The notes under the pieces are model-generated. The model had not been told where the DNA came from and made no database searches. It worked only from the letters and a program-made list of their open reading frames with translations. The position numbers and the translations under genes are program-made. 64,000 bases of DNA from Leptolyngbya sp. NIES-2104. GTDB lineage: Bacteria > Cyanobacteriota > Cyanobacteriia > Leptolyngbyales > Leptolyngbyaceae. The stretch lies in contig NZ_BBWW01000001.1 in NCBI RefSeq assembly GCF_001485215.1, positions 620,001 through 684,000 of the forward strand. The letters are read 5' to 3'. Shown in pieces: positions 17,208-26,689 of the stretch. Position 1 is the stretch's first letter. The number at the start of each line of letters is the position of its first letter.

Positions 17208-18182
17208 ATGATTCGGAAGTTATTGCGCTCCAGGCTTAAAAAGTCTAAAGTTCTGGCAGTGCTAGCAGCATTTCTCGTGAGTCTGATTGCAATTCCAGCA
17301 TTCTCGTTTTCGCCATTAATGGCGAGTCAAAGCACAAAGGTTCAGTTTGTTTCACCGGATTGGGTTGCAAAAAATAGTAGCGATCGCGCTCTCCGTGTTC
17401 TAGATGTCCGCATCAATCCGCTAGAGTACTTTGCAGGTCACTTACCGAATGCAGTTCATATTGCTGACAATACATTTCGCGGTCCAAATGGCTTATTGCC
17501 TGTGCAGTATTGGAACACAAGCAAACTGGGAGAGCTTTTCTCACAAGCAGGTGTGTCGCGCAATAGTCGCGTTCTAGTGTACTCGGAGGGACGAGACATT
17601 CTAGGAGCAACAATGGTCGCTTATCTATTAGAGCGATCGGGCGTGAGAGATATTGCTGTGTTGGATGGCGGATATGCTGCCTATAAAGCTTCTGGACAGC
17701 CCGTTACACAAGAATTTCCGAAGTACGCACCGACTCGATTCACCGTTCAAGACAATCCTTCGATTCGGGTAACGCTTGCAGATGTGCGCGGTTTTTTGAA
17801 TCAACCAACTGTGAAATTTATTGATCCCAGACCGCCGAGATTGTTTAGTGGTGAAGAGAAGATCTGGACGCGCAATGGTCACATTCCAGGAGCGCGGAAC
17901 ATTCCTTGGGTAACATTCACTCAAGGCAATGCAGCCACAAATGAAGGCAACTTCCACAAGCTGAAATCCTTGGATGAGATCAAGCAAATTTTGGCATCGA
18001 AGAACATTACGCCTGCGGATGATGTGATTGTTTCGTGCAGTACGGGACGAGAAGCAACGCTGCAATATGTGGTGCTAAAGCATTTGCTGGGATATCCCAA
18101 AGTTCGAGTGTATGAAGGCTCTTGGACGGAGTACAGCCAATCTGATCTGCCTGTGGAAACGGGTGCAGATAAAGTAGCTTAA
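17208..18182 (+). CDS. Exported two-domain rhodanese (sulfurtransferase)
   Basis: A 324-residue protein with a signal/anchor segment (VLAVLAAFLVSLIAIPAFSF, about residues 14-33) and two rhodanese domains. The N-terminal domain (VLDVRINPLEYFAGHLPNAVHI) lacks an active Cys. The C-terminal domain has the loop CSTGRE with catalytic Cys277 and the GHIPGARNIPW motif. It should move sulfane sulfur, such as from thiosulfate, in the periplasm or lumen. The ATG at 17208 is preferred over a start at 17169 because it directly precedes the basic signal-peptide head. A strong terminator follows at 18198. Confidence 0.9.
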   Translation: MIRKLLRSRLKKSKVLAVLAAFLVSLIAIPAFSFSPLMASQSTKVQFVSPDWVAKNSSDRALRVLDVRINPLEYFAGHLPNAVHIADNTFRGPNGLLPVQYWNTSKLGELFSQAGVSRNSRVLVYSEGRDILGATMVAYLLERSGVRDIAVLDGGYAAYKASGQPVTQEFPKYAPTRFTVQDNPSIRVTLADVRGFLNQPTVKFIDPRPPRLFSGEEKIWTRNGHIPGARNIPWVTFTQGNAATNEGNFHKLKSLDEIKQILASKNITPADDVIVSCSTGREATLQYVVLKHLLGYPKVRVYEGSWTEYSQSDLPVETGADKVA

Positions 18183-18197
18183 TTGAAGTCTTAGAAG

Positions 18198-18259
18198 CAG
18201 TGATACAAGTGGGTTGCCTGTGTTTGGGCAGATCTCGCTTGTATCGCTGTTTGATGTTT
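18198..18259 (+). terminator. Terminator after the rhodanese gene
   Basis: Twelve-pair stem CAGTGATACAAG (18198-18209) against CTTGTATCGCTG (18238-18249), with one G-U pair, followed by TTTGATGTTT. Confidence 0.6.
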
Positions 18260-18287
18260 AGGTGATCAACGCAATACAACATCCATC

Positions 18288-18647
18288 ATGAAATCTATCA
18301 TTCTCTCTTTGTTTGCTCTTGGAGCAGTTGCGAGTGTTTCGATCGCAATCCCCACTCTGACGAATCATTCATCGATTTTGATGAGTTGCAGATTACCGTC
18401 TGATCCCCCTCCTAAAGAGCCGCCTGGATCGGTATAAATCATTCGCACGATCGCTGGTGGGAACCATTACTCGGTCAGGGTCGATCGCTGGATGTCGATC
18501 GAGATTTCATCATCTGTAGCAACAGTTGTTACGGAACAACCGGAGCAAGGTGGCAACTATTCCGAGCAGCCTGCTTTGATCGTTACGATTAGCTCAGATG
18601 TGCTGTATCCCCCGGTTGAACAAAAGGAACTAGCAGCATCGACCTAA
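18288..18647 (+). pseudogene. Small exported protein gene interrupted by an in-frame TAA
   Basis: From ATG 18288 a 49-codon frame encodes a hydrophobic signal-like head (MKSIILSLFALGAVASVS) and a Pro-rich tail ([12 protein letters not shown]), ending at TAA 18435-18437. The same frame stays open directly beyond that stop for 69 more codons to TAA 18645-18647 ([18 protein letters not shown] onward, with ATG 18492 inside). One nonsense change would explain the pattern. The alternatives are two separate small genes (18288-18437 and 18492-18647) or chance openness. I recognise no family. Confidence 0.35.
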
Positions 18648-18774
18648 TGCCACCTTTGCATGGTTACATTCTGATCAAGGACACGATGCGTTTCTCATCG
18701 ACACGATCGAGTTAAATCACTTAATCGTTAGATTCTGCCATGCCCTAGCAGTGCAAACCCCTAAAACTCTTGTT

Positions 18775-18794
18775 CCCTCTCCCTAGGGAGAGGG
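18775..18794. repeat. Perfect 20-bp palindrome
   Basis: CCCTCTCCCTAGGGAGAGGG, followed by TTAGGGTGAGGG. This GC-rich palindromic motif recurs between genes in many bacterial genomes and could end transcription from both sides. It lies just past the end of the minus-strand gene at 18820. Confidence 0.6.
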
Positions 18795-18819
18795 TTAGGG
18801 TGAGGGGCACAATTCCGCC

Positions 18820-19065
18820 TCAAACCTGCTCCACAGGCACGATCGCCTTCACATACGCCTGATCCGATGCAATCAGCATCCATCCCATTTCTCTAAGCTT
18901 CTGATAAGTCGTCCAACCCTTCGAGGCACCGCGAATCTGCAAATCTGGGACACGGTACTGAGGAAACGATGTGTAGGGTGTCCACGGTTGGTGAGCCTGT
19001 TCGCGCAGGTGAAGAATCTTCGTGCCTCCGCCCAGTCCAGCTAACCAACACATTTGTCCAGCCAT
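18820..19065 (-). CDS. Small conserved-looking protein of unknown function
   Basis: An 81-residue soluble protein starting MAGQMCWLAGLGGGTKIL and ending in the hydrophobic strand VKAIVPVEQV. The start at 19065 is chosen because GGAG lies 10 bases before it; an in-frame ATG at 19122 would add 19 residues. The GWTTYQKLREMGWMLIASDQAYV part reads as a folded alpha/beta core. No family is recognised. The 380-bp gap to the kinase gene has only a short T-looped hairpin near 19308-19328. Confidence 0.6.
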   Translation of the reverse strand: MAGQMCWLAGLGGGTKILHLREQAHQPWTPYTSFPQYRVPDLQIRGASKGWTTYQKLREMGWMLIASDQAYVKAIVPVEQV

Positions 19066-19445
19066 AGCTTTGATCTCCAGTGAAACGACTTCGATGATCA
19101 GAAGCTCCAGCGGCAACTGCATCGATTACGCTCACATTATGTCTCTATTTACAGAAAATCATTGATAAAAAGGCAGAACTGTGCTTTACAAACATTCCTC
19201 CTTGCGATCGAGTGTTCGCATCTCTGGAATGCGATCGCCCTTATCGAAAATCACGCACTGAAGGGTAGAATGCGAGTTTCCCAATCTTTGGTCGATTTCT
19301 CTCCGTAATTTCCGGTTTTTTTTCGGAAACAGGTTGAAACTTCGTCAAAAATTCTGCTTTGCTAGCTCAGATTGCAGCTAGATATAAAAGGGCACCCGTA
19401 TCGATCTCGTTAGCAGCGTACCCACCTTTCTCCGTAGCACCCGGT

Positions 19446-20855
19446 ATGACCTCAGTTGTAACTTCCGAAATTTCTTTATACGAATTAGTCGCAGGTTCGA
19501 CCTCGGCACCGCTCGCGATGCAAATCAGTCCGGTTACATTCAAATCACTGATGAGTAGTTTGATTGATCTTGTCGTGGATCAAGATCAGCCTGCCTCGGT
19601 CTGGGCGAAATTGCCAAAAGGAGACGCTTGGCAAACGGAATTCGATCGCTATCTGGATCACATCCCGCCCCAGCAACAAGTGTTTTGCTTCAAGAATCAG
19701 CGCGATGAATCAATCGAGGAGTCAGCCAGCCTCGAATCCTTTTCGCGTGCTACGACCCCGATCGTACTTCCACTCGACAGCATTTTAAGAAGAGAATACT
19801 TTTTCATCGTTTGGTCAAATCAATTTTGCGGGCTGCTCGTCGGACATCGCGCTAGAGCCGTTCAACAAAGCGACACCCCGATCGACGAAGATCCCCCTGA
19901 AAAGAAGCAAGCGTTAATGGCGTATCTCGTCATTGATCCAGAAATTGTGCGAAATGCGATCGCTGTCCTTCAGCCCTTAGCGTCCCGACCTGAACCCCTG
20001 CCTGAATTTGATCATTTAAATCCCGCTTTAACCAATCAACTTTTAGCGAAACATATTCAACGCCAAGAAGACCTCTGGCAACGAGCTACAACGCATCGCC
20101 GCCAAGCTGAAACAGCAAATCTACTTCAGCTTCAAAATGAAGAATTACTCAGTACGATTCGCTTAAAAGACGAGTTTTTGCATACGGTCGGTCAAGAGTT
20201 GCGAACACCGCTGACGAATATGAAAACGGCGTTGACATTGCTCAATTCTCCCAGCTTAAAACCCCCTCAAAAACAGCGTTATATGGAACTACTGGTGCGA
20301 GAATGCGATCGTCAAAGTTCGCTGATTACCAGTTTGCTCGATCTAGTGAGCTTGGATCAGATGGCAGAGCACACCACGATTCAGGCGTTGAGCGTCGCGG
20401 ATGTGGTTCCTGGAGTGGTCAGTACCTATCAACCCTTAGCAGAAGAAAAAGGTGTGCGATTGGCGTATACGATCCCGGAGGGTTTACCTGCGATCGCTTG
20501 CTTACCCACTTGGTTAAAGCAAATCGTGATTAATCTGCTGCACAACGGGATCAAATTTACGCCACGAGGCGGTCAAGTCTGGGTGAGAGCGAAACAACAA
20601 GGAGAATATATCCAGCTTGAATTTCGCGATACTGGGATCGGGATTGCCCAAAGCGAAGTTCCCAAAATCTTCGATCGCTTTTACCGAGTCAGACAGTCCT
20701 TTGATGAAGAGACGAGCGGCGCAGGATTGGGATTAACGATCGTGCAGAAATTGTTATTGCACTGCGGGGGATCGATCACGGTGAAAAGCCGTGTCGGAGA
20801 AGGTTCGGTGTTCAATGTCTTGTTGCCGATTTACCGAGGACACCAGGAGAGTTGA
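19446..20855 (+). CDS. DICT-domain sensor histidine kinase lacking the phospho-acceptor His
   Basis: An N-terminal DICT sensory domain (SEISLYELVAGSTSAPLAMQISPVTF, to about residue 190), a linker with ETANLLQLQNEEL coiled coil, a dimerisation region and an ATPase domain. The H-box reads FLHTVGQELRTPL: Gln (20193-20195) replaces the usual His, while the N-box (NLLHNGIKFT), G1 (DTGIGI) and G2 (GAGLGLTIV) are intact. It may bind ATP but cannot autophosphorylate at the normal site. The ATG at 19446 is preferred; a TTG at 19359 would add 29 residues. No response regulator is adjacent. Confidence 0.88.
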   Translation: MTSVVTSEISLYELVAGSTSAPLAMQISPVTFKSLMSSLIDLVVDQDQPASVWAKLPKGDAWQTEFDRYLDHIPPQQQVFCFKNQRDESIEESASLESFSRATTPIVLPLDSILRREYFFIVWSNQFCGLLVGHRARAVQQSDTPIDEDPPEKKQALMAYLVIDPEIVRNAIAVLQPLASRPEPLPEFDHLNPALTNQLLAKHIQRQEDLWQRATTHRRQAETANLLQLQNEELLSTIRLKDEFLHTVGQELRTPLTNMKTALTLLNSPSLKPPQKQRYMELLVRECDRQSSLITSLLDLVSLDQMAEHTTIQALSVADVVPGVVSTYQPLAEEKGVRLAYTIPEGLPAIACLPTWLKQIVINLLHNGIKFTPRGGQVWVRAKQQGEYIQLEFRDTGIGIAQSEVPKIFDRFYRVRQSFDEETSGAGLGLTIVQKLLLHCGGSITVKSRVGEGSVFNVLLPIYRGHQES

Positions 20856-20908
20856 TCGAAGACACACAAATCGTTAGAAGATGAAGAGCAGCTACAGAAG
20901 AAATTCTT

Positions 20909-21382
20909 ATGTCAATTGTGATTCATCTCAACGCAGACCATATCGATCGCGTCGATTTAACCCCAGCCATTCACGCGATCGAACCGCTCAAATCCAACAT
21001 CCGCCAACACGAGCAAACTCTACAATTCACGATCGATTACCCACTCGAACCCGACGACCCGCGCGAATTCTCAGAAATTCCAGAAGTCCGCCTCTGGTTC
21101 ATTCGGCTCGATGCTTTTTACCCGTGGCTGCCTTTTCTCCTCGACTGGTCACAAAAAGAACTAGGGCGATATGCCGCGATGCTCGTCCCGCATGAAATCC
21201 AGAAAACGGGCATCGAATACAACCCCGAAGCGCTCGAAATCTTCGTGATGAGTAAAACGTTTGTGTTGATGACCTGGCTCGAACAGCAGCAAATCGAATC
21301 ACGATCGCGCCTCAAATCGATGACAAAAACCCTCGGCTACGAATTAGACGATGCCTTTTTCTCTCTCCTAGAAGGACGTTAA
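20909..21382 (+). CDS. CRR6-family NDH-1 (NdhI) maturation factor
   Basis: A 157-residue soluble protein matching the CRR6 family of cyanobacteria and chloroplasts, which helps assemble the NdhI-containing arm of the photosynthetic NDH-1 complex. The key block is PDDPREFSEIPEVRLWFIRLD followed by YPWLPFLLDW, then AAMLVPHE and GIEYNPEALEIFVMSKTF. The length is normal. It is a good lineage marker for an oxygenic phototroph. It lies 53 bp after the kinase, probably by chance rather than function. Confidence 0.85.
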   Translation: MSIVIHLNADHIDRVDLTPAIHAIEPLKSNIRQHEQTLQFTIDYPLEPDDPREFSEIPEVRLWFIRLDAFYPWLPFLLDWSQKELGRYAAMLVPHEIQKTGIEYNPEALEIFVMSKTFVLMTWLEQQQIESRSRLKSMTKTLGYELDDAFFSLLEGR

Positions 21383-21414
21383 GATTAATCTGCGTTCCGA
21401 CACTAGGTGAATCG

Positions 21415-22767
21415 ATGAAAAATTGGGGTAGAGTCTCTACCTGGATACAGCGAGGCTCACAATCGCTGCGAGGACGAGACGGGACAGCCGCGATCGCACA
21501 AACGCTACTGGCTAGAGCGTTTATTATCCTGGTCAATGTCGCCACGGGCACCATCACCGCGAGAATTCTCGGTCCATCAGGACGAGGCGAACAGGCAGCG
21601 ATGGCGATTTGGCCCCAGTTCTTCGCTTATTCCTTGTCGTTGGGATTACCGAGCGCGTTGCTTTATACACTAAAGCGCTATCCCACGGATCGATCGCGTA
21701 CTTTCTCCGCTGCTGTTGTTCTCGGTATTTTCATTAGCGTTTTCAGTGGGATTGTCGGATTTATCGCTATTCCGATTTTGATGCAGGGAAAATATGGCGC
21801 GGAAGCGATTCAACTCTCTCAGGCGTTAATGTTAGCGGTTCCGATCGTCATTTTCACCGAAGTTCTGCGATCGGCAATGGAAGCCAGCGACGAATTTATC
21901 ATCGCGAATCAAATCCGCTACATTCCGCCGCTCAGCACTCTGGGATTGCTCATCTTTCTCGCGCTCACTAAACAACTGACTCCGTTTAGTGCGGTGATTT
22001 CGTACTGGCTCCCGATGATTCCGATTCTGGTTTGGATGATTGCGTGTGCCCGACGTTTTTTCGTCATTCGATTCACCTATCTGAAAAAATCGTTTCAGCG
22101 ATTGTTGCATTACGGACTTCGAGCGTATGGCATTGATTTGATTAGCGCACTGGCAGGACAGATTCAGCAAGTTTTAGCCGTTAGTTTGCTGGTTTCGTCC
22201 TCAATGGGACTGTATGCGATCGCGTTTAGTCTCTGTCAATTGCTCTATGTCGTTCAAAGCTCGTTTGTCACGGTGCTATTCCCGAAAGCCGCTGCCCGTC
22301 CGCTTTCAGAAGTTGTAGAACTGACCGGAAGAGCCGCGAGAATTAGCGGAATTCTTGCCGCTTTGATGGCGATTGTGATGATGATTCTTGCCCCGATCGT
22401 GCTCAATCTACTTTATGGAGCCGCATATCTACCCGCAATTCCCGTCTTTCGGATTTTAGCGATCGAAACCGTTCTCGGTGGCATCGCAGTCATTCTTTCA
22501 CAAGCATTCATGGCAATCGATCGACCGGGAATCGTCACCGTCGTTCAAAGCATCGGGTTAGCGATGGGCATTCCGTTGATTTTGATGCTGACCCCGATAT
22601 TTGGCTTATTGGGATTAGGACTCGCCTTACTCGCTTCCACGACGATTCGATTGTTCTCCGTTTGGCTGTGCTATCCGATCGTGCTCAAAACTCCGCCGCC
22701 TGGTCTATGGTTAACCCGCGAAGATTTCGATTACATGAAACAGCGACTATTGAATAAATTTATTTAG
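21415..22767 (+). CDS. Polysaccharide flippase (MATE-like/Wzx-type)
   Basis: A 450-residue membrane protein with about twelve to fourteen spans. The N-terminal block GPSGRGEQAAMAIWPQFFAYSLSLGLPSALLYTL is typical of the oligosaccharide flippase family, and the C-terminal part resembles the polysaccharide-biosynthesis C-terminal domain. It would move lipid-linked sugars across the inner membrane. No glycosyltransferases are near, so the pathway is unknown. The start ATG follows CRR6 by 32 bp. Confidence 0.85.
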   Translation: MKNWGRVSTWIQRGSQSLRGRDGTAAIAQTLLARAFIILVNVATGTITARILGPSGRGEQAAMAIWPQFFAYSLSLGLPSALLYTLKRYPTDRSRTFSAAVVLGIFISVFSGIVGFIAIPILMQGKYGAEAIQLSQALMLAVPIVIFTEVLRSAMEASDEFIIANQIRYIPPLSTLGLLIFLALTKQLTPFSAVISYWLPMIPILVWMIACARRFFVIRFTYLKKSFQRLLHYGLRAYGIDLISALAGQIQQVLAVSLLVSSSMGLYAIAFSLCQLLYVVQSSFVTVLFPKAAARPLSEVVELTGRAARISGILAALMAIVMMILAPIVLNLLYGAAYLPAIPVFRILAIETVLGGIAVILSQAFMAIDRPGIVTVVQSIGLAMGIPLILMLTPIFGLLGLGLALLASTTIRLFSVWLCYPIVLKTPPPGLWLTREDFDYMKQRLLNKFI

Positions 22768-22869
22768 ACGAAATTTCTTTCAGAATGCCACCTAAGACAC
22801 TATCTATCGTTCAAGAGTCTTGCTACGATCGGTATTTCAAAAACCTGACTCGGTGCGAGTAGAGTGTCT

Positions 22870-24126
22870 ATGGTTAGTCAGCCCAAACGTTCACAGCCGA
22901 TCGTTCTCACATCCCATCCTGGTAAATTTTCCAAGTCGATCGCCATTCACTGGGGCGAAGCCGATCCGATGAAACGAGGGGCAATTATCGGCACCCTCAC
23001 GACTCCAGCACACCGCAACGTAATCGGGACTCATTCCGGTTCTTATGCGGTTTATCGCGCTCTTGCGGTCGCCAGCGGTAAACTTGATGCCAACCACCGC
23101 GCCGATTTAACCAATACGGCTCCTGCGGCGTTACTTCAACCGCATCCCGGCTGGTCTGATCCAGAAAAGATCGTCTCGATCGATCCCTTTGGTGCAATCG
23201 TCGGGGATGTCTACCGCGATTTGTACGACCAAGGGTTTGACATTAAACCCACGATCGCAATCACCAAAGCGCACATCAATATGCCCGAACTGCAAGACGC
23301 GATCGCCAAAGGTCGCTTGCAGGAAGACGGCGAAATCATGAAAAAAGGCGGCGATTTAGTCGTCACCAAAGCCGCGATCGAGCCAGTCTGGTATCTTCCA
23401 GGTCTTGCAAAACGGCTCAATGTTGAAGAAGGTCTGCTCCGTCGAACCTTATTCGAGCAAACTGGCGGTATGTTCCCGGAACTCGTCACCCGTCCAGATC
23501 TCAAAGTATTCCTACCTCCGATCGGTGGAATTACCGTGTATATCGTCGGTGATCCGGATGCGATCGCAGATCCAAATCGCGCCTTGACCGTCCGCGTTCA
23601 CGATGAATGCAACGGCTCCGATGTCTTCGGTTCTGATATTTGCACCTGTCGCCCGTACCTGGTTCACGGCATCGAAGAATGCGTCCAAACCGCTCAACAA
23701 GGCGGCGCAGGCGTGATCGTCTATTTACGTAAAGAAGGACGTGCCCTCGGTGAAGTGACAAAGTTCCTCGTCTACAACGCTCGAAAACGGCAAGAAGGCG
23801 GCGATCGCGCTGATGCGTACTTCACTCGAACCGAATGCGTTGCAGGCGTTCAGGATATGCGCTTCCAGGAATTAATGCCGGATGTCCTGCACTGGTTGGG
23901 AATTACTCGCATCGATCGCTTTATTTCCATGAGCGATATGAAACATGATGCAGTCACACGATCGGGCATCGAAATTGTCACCCGCGTTCCGATTCCTGAA
24001 GCTCTAATTCCAGCCGATGCGATGGTGGAAATCGAGGCGAAAAAAGCTGCCGGGTACTACACCGATACTGAAGTACTCACCGAAGAAGCGTTAGCCGAAA
24101 TCAAAGGACGGGGATTGAGTGACTAA
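22870..24126 (+). CDS. urc1: GTP cyclohydrolase II-like protein of the uracil-catabolic (URC) pathway
   Basis: A 418-residue protein whose C-terminal half is a GTP cyclohydrolase II fold. The metal-site cysteines are kept (HDECNGSDVFGSDICTC), and RKEGRALGE matches the RibA motif. The N-terminal half (about 180 residues, with HWGEADPMKRGAIIGT) is the extension seen in the URC1 family of uracil degradation known from Lachancea. It is followed by urc4 and upp in one operon, which settles the assignment. ATG 22870 is preferred over GTG 22864. The stop overlaps the next gene's GTG start by 8 bp, indicating coupling. Confidence 0.9.
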   Translation: MVSQPKRSQPIVLTSHPGKFSKSIAIHWGEADPMKRGAIIGTLTTPAHRNVIGTHSGSYAVYRALAVASGKLDANHRADLTNTAPAALLQPHPGWSDPEKIVSIDPFGAIVGDVYRDLYDQGFDIKPTIAITKAHINMPELQDAIAKGRLQEDGEIMKKGGDLVVTKAAIEPVWYLPGLAKRLNVEEGLLRRTLFEQTGGMFPELVTRPDLKVFLPPIGGITVYIVGDPDAIADPNRALTVRVHDECNGSDVFGSDICTCRPYLVHGIEECVQTAQQGGAGVIVYLRKEGRALGEVTKFLVYNARKRQEGGDRADAYFTRTECVAGVQDMRFQELMPDVLHWLGITRIDRFISMSDMKHDAVTRSGIEIVTRVPIPEALIPADAMVEIEAKKAAGYYTDTEVLTEEALAEIKGRGLSD

Positions 24127-25318
24127 TCTAGTAGATTATCTGCGATCGCCCAAAGCCATTCGCGATCGCTGTTCTCAACTATTCGATCTTGCTTTATCCG
24201 ATCAACTTACCTACTTTCGCCTTGATTTAACCCGACTTGATCCGGTTGCTGATTACGTCATTGCTGTGATTCGCGAACAGTATCCTGATTTGAATGTCCC
24301 CTTTCACAGCCGTTGGCGACATTTTGAAGTGGGAAACATTCCGCGTGTTCAGCAACTTGAGGAGAAACTAAAATCGCGTTCTGCGATCGAGCAAGCCAAA
24401 GCGATGTTCGATCTCGTGATTCCAAGCGTTTTGCTCGATGCGGGAGCAGGCGATCGCTGGACATACCTTGAAGCAGCAACCGGACAAACTTGGACAAGAT
24501 CCGAAGGACTTGCGATCGCGTCATTTGATGCGTTTTGCCAAGGTGCATTCTCGAATCAGCCTTATCAAACCGATGCAGCCGGATTAAAGCAAATCACGCC
24601 GGAAAAGATTGCAACCTTTTTCCAAGTGACACCAAACAATCCTTTAGTTGGATTAGAAGGACGATCGAACCTGCTGCAAAAATTGGGACATACGATCGAA
24701 CAATCGCCCGATCTGTTTGGCAATGATGCACGTCCCGGAAATCTCATAGATTATCTCGTTCGCCACGCGGATCAAGGAAACCTCTCAGCCGTAGTTGTTC
24801 TAGACGCAGTTCTAAAAGGATTTGGAGAAATCTGGGCGGGAAGATTATCGATCGATGGCATCAATCTAGGCGATGTCTGGAAACATTCCGCTTTACCCGA
24901 TGATCAGCTTGTCCCCTTTCACAAACTCTCTCAATGGCTGACCTATTCACTCCTTGAACCCTTGCAGACATTAGGATTGACCATCACCGATCTCGATCAA
25001 ATGACCGGATTGCCTGAATATCGCAACGGCGGTCTATGTCTCGATCTTGGACTGCTCCAGCTCAAAGATCCACGACTTGCTGAGAGTCCACATCCTCCAG
25101 ATTCAGAACTGATTGTAGAATGGCGTGCGCTAACCGTTTGTTTACTCGATCGCATTGCCCATACAATTCGCATCAAGCTTGGTCTAACATCTGAATCGCT
25201 CCCCCTCGTGAAAGTTCTTCAAGGTGGAACCTGGACAGCCGGACGTAAAATTGCTGCCTCCCTCCGCCCTGAAGGAATCCCTCCCATTCAAATTTCTAGC
25301 GACGGAACCGTATTCTAA
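24119..25318 (+). CDS. urc4: URC4/DUF1688 protein of uracil catabolism
   Basis: A 399-residue protein of the DUF1688 family, matching URC4, which is needed in yeast and in some bacteria for using uracil as a nitrogen source. Visible landmarks: [18 protein letters not shown] at the start, [30 protein letters not shown] and [11 protein letters not shown] near the end. The GTG start sits inside the last codons of urc1, and upp begins 2 bp after its stop. The reaction is not established in detail, so I describe it only by pathway. Confidence 0.9.
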   Translation: MTNLVDYLRSPKAIRDRCSQLFDLALSDQLTYFRLDLTRLDPVADYVIAVIREQYPDLNVPFHSRWRHFEVGNIPRVQQLEEKLKSRSAIEQAKAMFDLVIPSVLLDAGAGDRWTYLEAATGQTWTRSEGLAIASFDAFCQGAFSNQPYQTDAAGLKQITPEKIATFFQVTPNNPLVGLEGRSNLLQKLGHTIEQSPDLFGNDARPGNLIDYLVRHADQGNLSAVVVLDAVLKGFGEIWAGRLSIDGINLGDVWKHSALPDDQLVPFHKLSQWLTYSLLEPLQTLGLTITDLDQMTGLPEYRNGGLCLDLGLLQLKDPRLAESPHPPDSELIVEWRALTVCLLDRIAHTIRIKLGLTSESLPLVKVLQGGTWTAGRKIAASLRPEGIPPIQISSDGTVF

Positions 25319-25320
25319 CT

Positions 25321-25956
25321 ATGGCTGCAAACCTCACCATCATTGAACATCCCCTAATCCAGCACAAACTCAGTTTGATGCGCCGCGAATCCACCAGCAC
25401 CGCAAAATTCCGGGCACTGATGACCGAGATTAGTATGCTTCTCGCCTATGAAGTCACTCGCGATTTGCCTCTACGTTACGAAACAATTCAAACTCCGATG
25501 GCAGAAATGGAAGCGCCCATTCTCGCTCCAGATAAGAAACTTGTAGTCGTTTCGATTCTCAGAGCCGGACAAGGAATTCTTGACGGCATTCTGCAACTAA
25601 TTCCGTCAGCTCGTGTCGGGCATGTGGGCATTTATCGAGAGCCGAATTCACTCGTGCCGATCGAATATTATTTCAAAGTCCCAGACGACACTGAAGATCG
25701 CGATATGTTAGTCGTCGATCCGATGATGGCGACCGGAAATTCTGCTGTTGCAGCCGTCGATCGATTAAAGCAAACGCATCCTCGATCGATTAAGTTCCTC
25801 TGCCTTCTCGCTGCACCTGAAGGAATTACTCATTTTCAGGAACGGCACCCGGATGTCCCGATTTACGCTGCCGCGATCGATCAAGGATTAGACGAACATG
25901 GCTATATTATTCCAGGACTTGGAGATGCGGGCGATCGTTTATTCGGCACAAAGTGA
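25321..25956 (+). CDS. upp: Uracil phosphoribosyltransferase
   Basis: A 211-residue cytosolic enzyme making UMP from uracil and PRPP. The PRPP loop [16 protein letters not shown] and the uracil-binding tail [17 protein letters not shown] are both intact, with the usual start [17 protein letters not shown]. In the URC pathway uracil must first be converted to a nucleotide, so this is the expected third operon member. The ATG lies 2 bp after urc4. Confidence 0.95.
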   Translation: MAANLTIIEHPLIQHKLSLMRRESTSTAKFRALMTEISMLLAYEVTRDLPLRYETIQTPMAEMEAPILAPDKKLVVVSILRAGQGILDGILQLIPSARVGHVGIYREPNSLVPIEYYFKVPDDTEDRDMLVVDPMMATGNSAVAAVDRLKQTHPRSIKFLCLLAAPEGITHFQERHPDVPIYAAAIDQGLDEHGYIIPGLGDAGDRLFGTK

Positions 25957-25978
25957 TATGATGACATTGATGTAATTC

Positions 25979-26049
<71 letters not shown>

Positions 26050-26072
26050 TTTGTAAATAGCTGTACGTTCGC

Positions 26073-26360
26073 ATGATTTATGTCGCTGTGACTGGTCGCA
26101 TTGTGCGGGAGCAACTAAGTCGAGAGATTGCTCAGTACGGAGGAGCAGAACTTCGGAATGTATCAATCCGCTCAGAGTGGCATTCAGGCAATAGCGATCA
26201 TCAGTTTGAAGTCACCTCAATTCAATTTGAATACCGTCTAAAACCTCAGTGGCAGACGGCTGAAACTCGACTCATGACCGCCACAAATTTAGAGCGGACG
26301 AATTCTTTGGTCAACGCGCTACCTTTTAGACGAATTTATTGTGCAGGATCAGCAGTTTAG
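26073..26360 (+). CDS. Hypothetical protein
   Basis: A 95-residue frame beginning MIYVAVTGRIVREQLSREIAQYGGAELRNVSI and ending with GSAV, predicted soluble. It starts 24 bp after tRNA-Cys. No good ribosome-binding site or known domain is visible. Codon use resembles its neighbours, so it may be real, but it could be chance. Confidence 0.35.
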   Translation: MIYVAVTGRIVREQLSREIAQYGGAELRNVSIRSEWHSGNSDHQFEVTSIQFEYRLKPQWQTAETRLMTATNLERTNSLVNALPFRRIYCAGSAV

Positions 26361-26467
26361 AAGGGTGCTTCTGAAATAACTGAGAATGGCTGAAACCTTT
26401 CTATAGCAAAGCTTCCATTGATCTAAGCAAAATCGACTAAACGCGATCGCGCAGGAGAACTTAACCA

Positions 26468-26665
26468 ATGTCAGAGATTCCGCGACAACTCACGCTGGAT
26501 GAATTGCACCAGTGGCAGTCAGCGATCGAGGAAGCAGACCGACATAATATTCTCTGTCATTGTCGAGAGTGCGATCGCGAGTGGGTTGCATCCAAACCTG
26601 AAGCCTGTCAATGTGGCAGTAAGAGCGTTGAACATCTCGCCTGTTGGCAGTTTCCCGATGGTTAG
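26468..26665 (+). CDS. Small Cys-rich (zinc-ribbon-like) protein
   Basis: A 65-residue protein with two Cys pairs (CHCRECD and CQCGS), an arrangement suited to binding one zinc. AGGAGAA lies about 9 bases before the ATG. It has no signal peptide and no membrane segment. Function unknown; small zinc ribbons often act as protein-binding adaptors. Confidence 0.7.
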   Translation: MSEIPRQLTLDELHQWQSAIEEADRHNILCHCRECDREWVASKPEACQCGSKSVEHLACWQFPDG

Positions 26666-26689
26666 GGAAAATATGAAGCGGTTGTAAAA

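Noticed and set aside
18435-18437. Programmed stop readthrough at the in-frame TAA
   Set aside because: No supporting structure or known readthrough context is visible; a nonsense change or two small genes is simpler.
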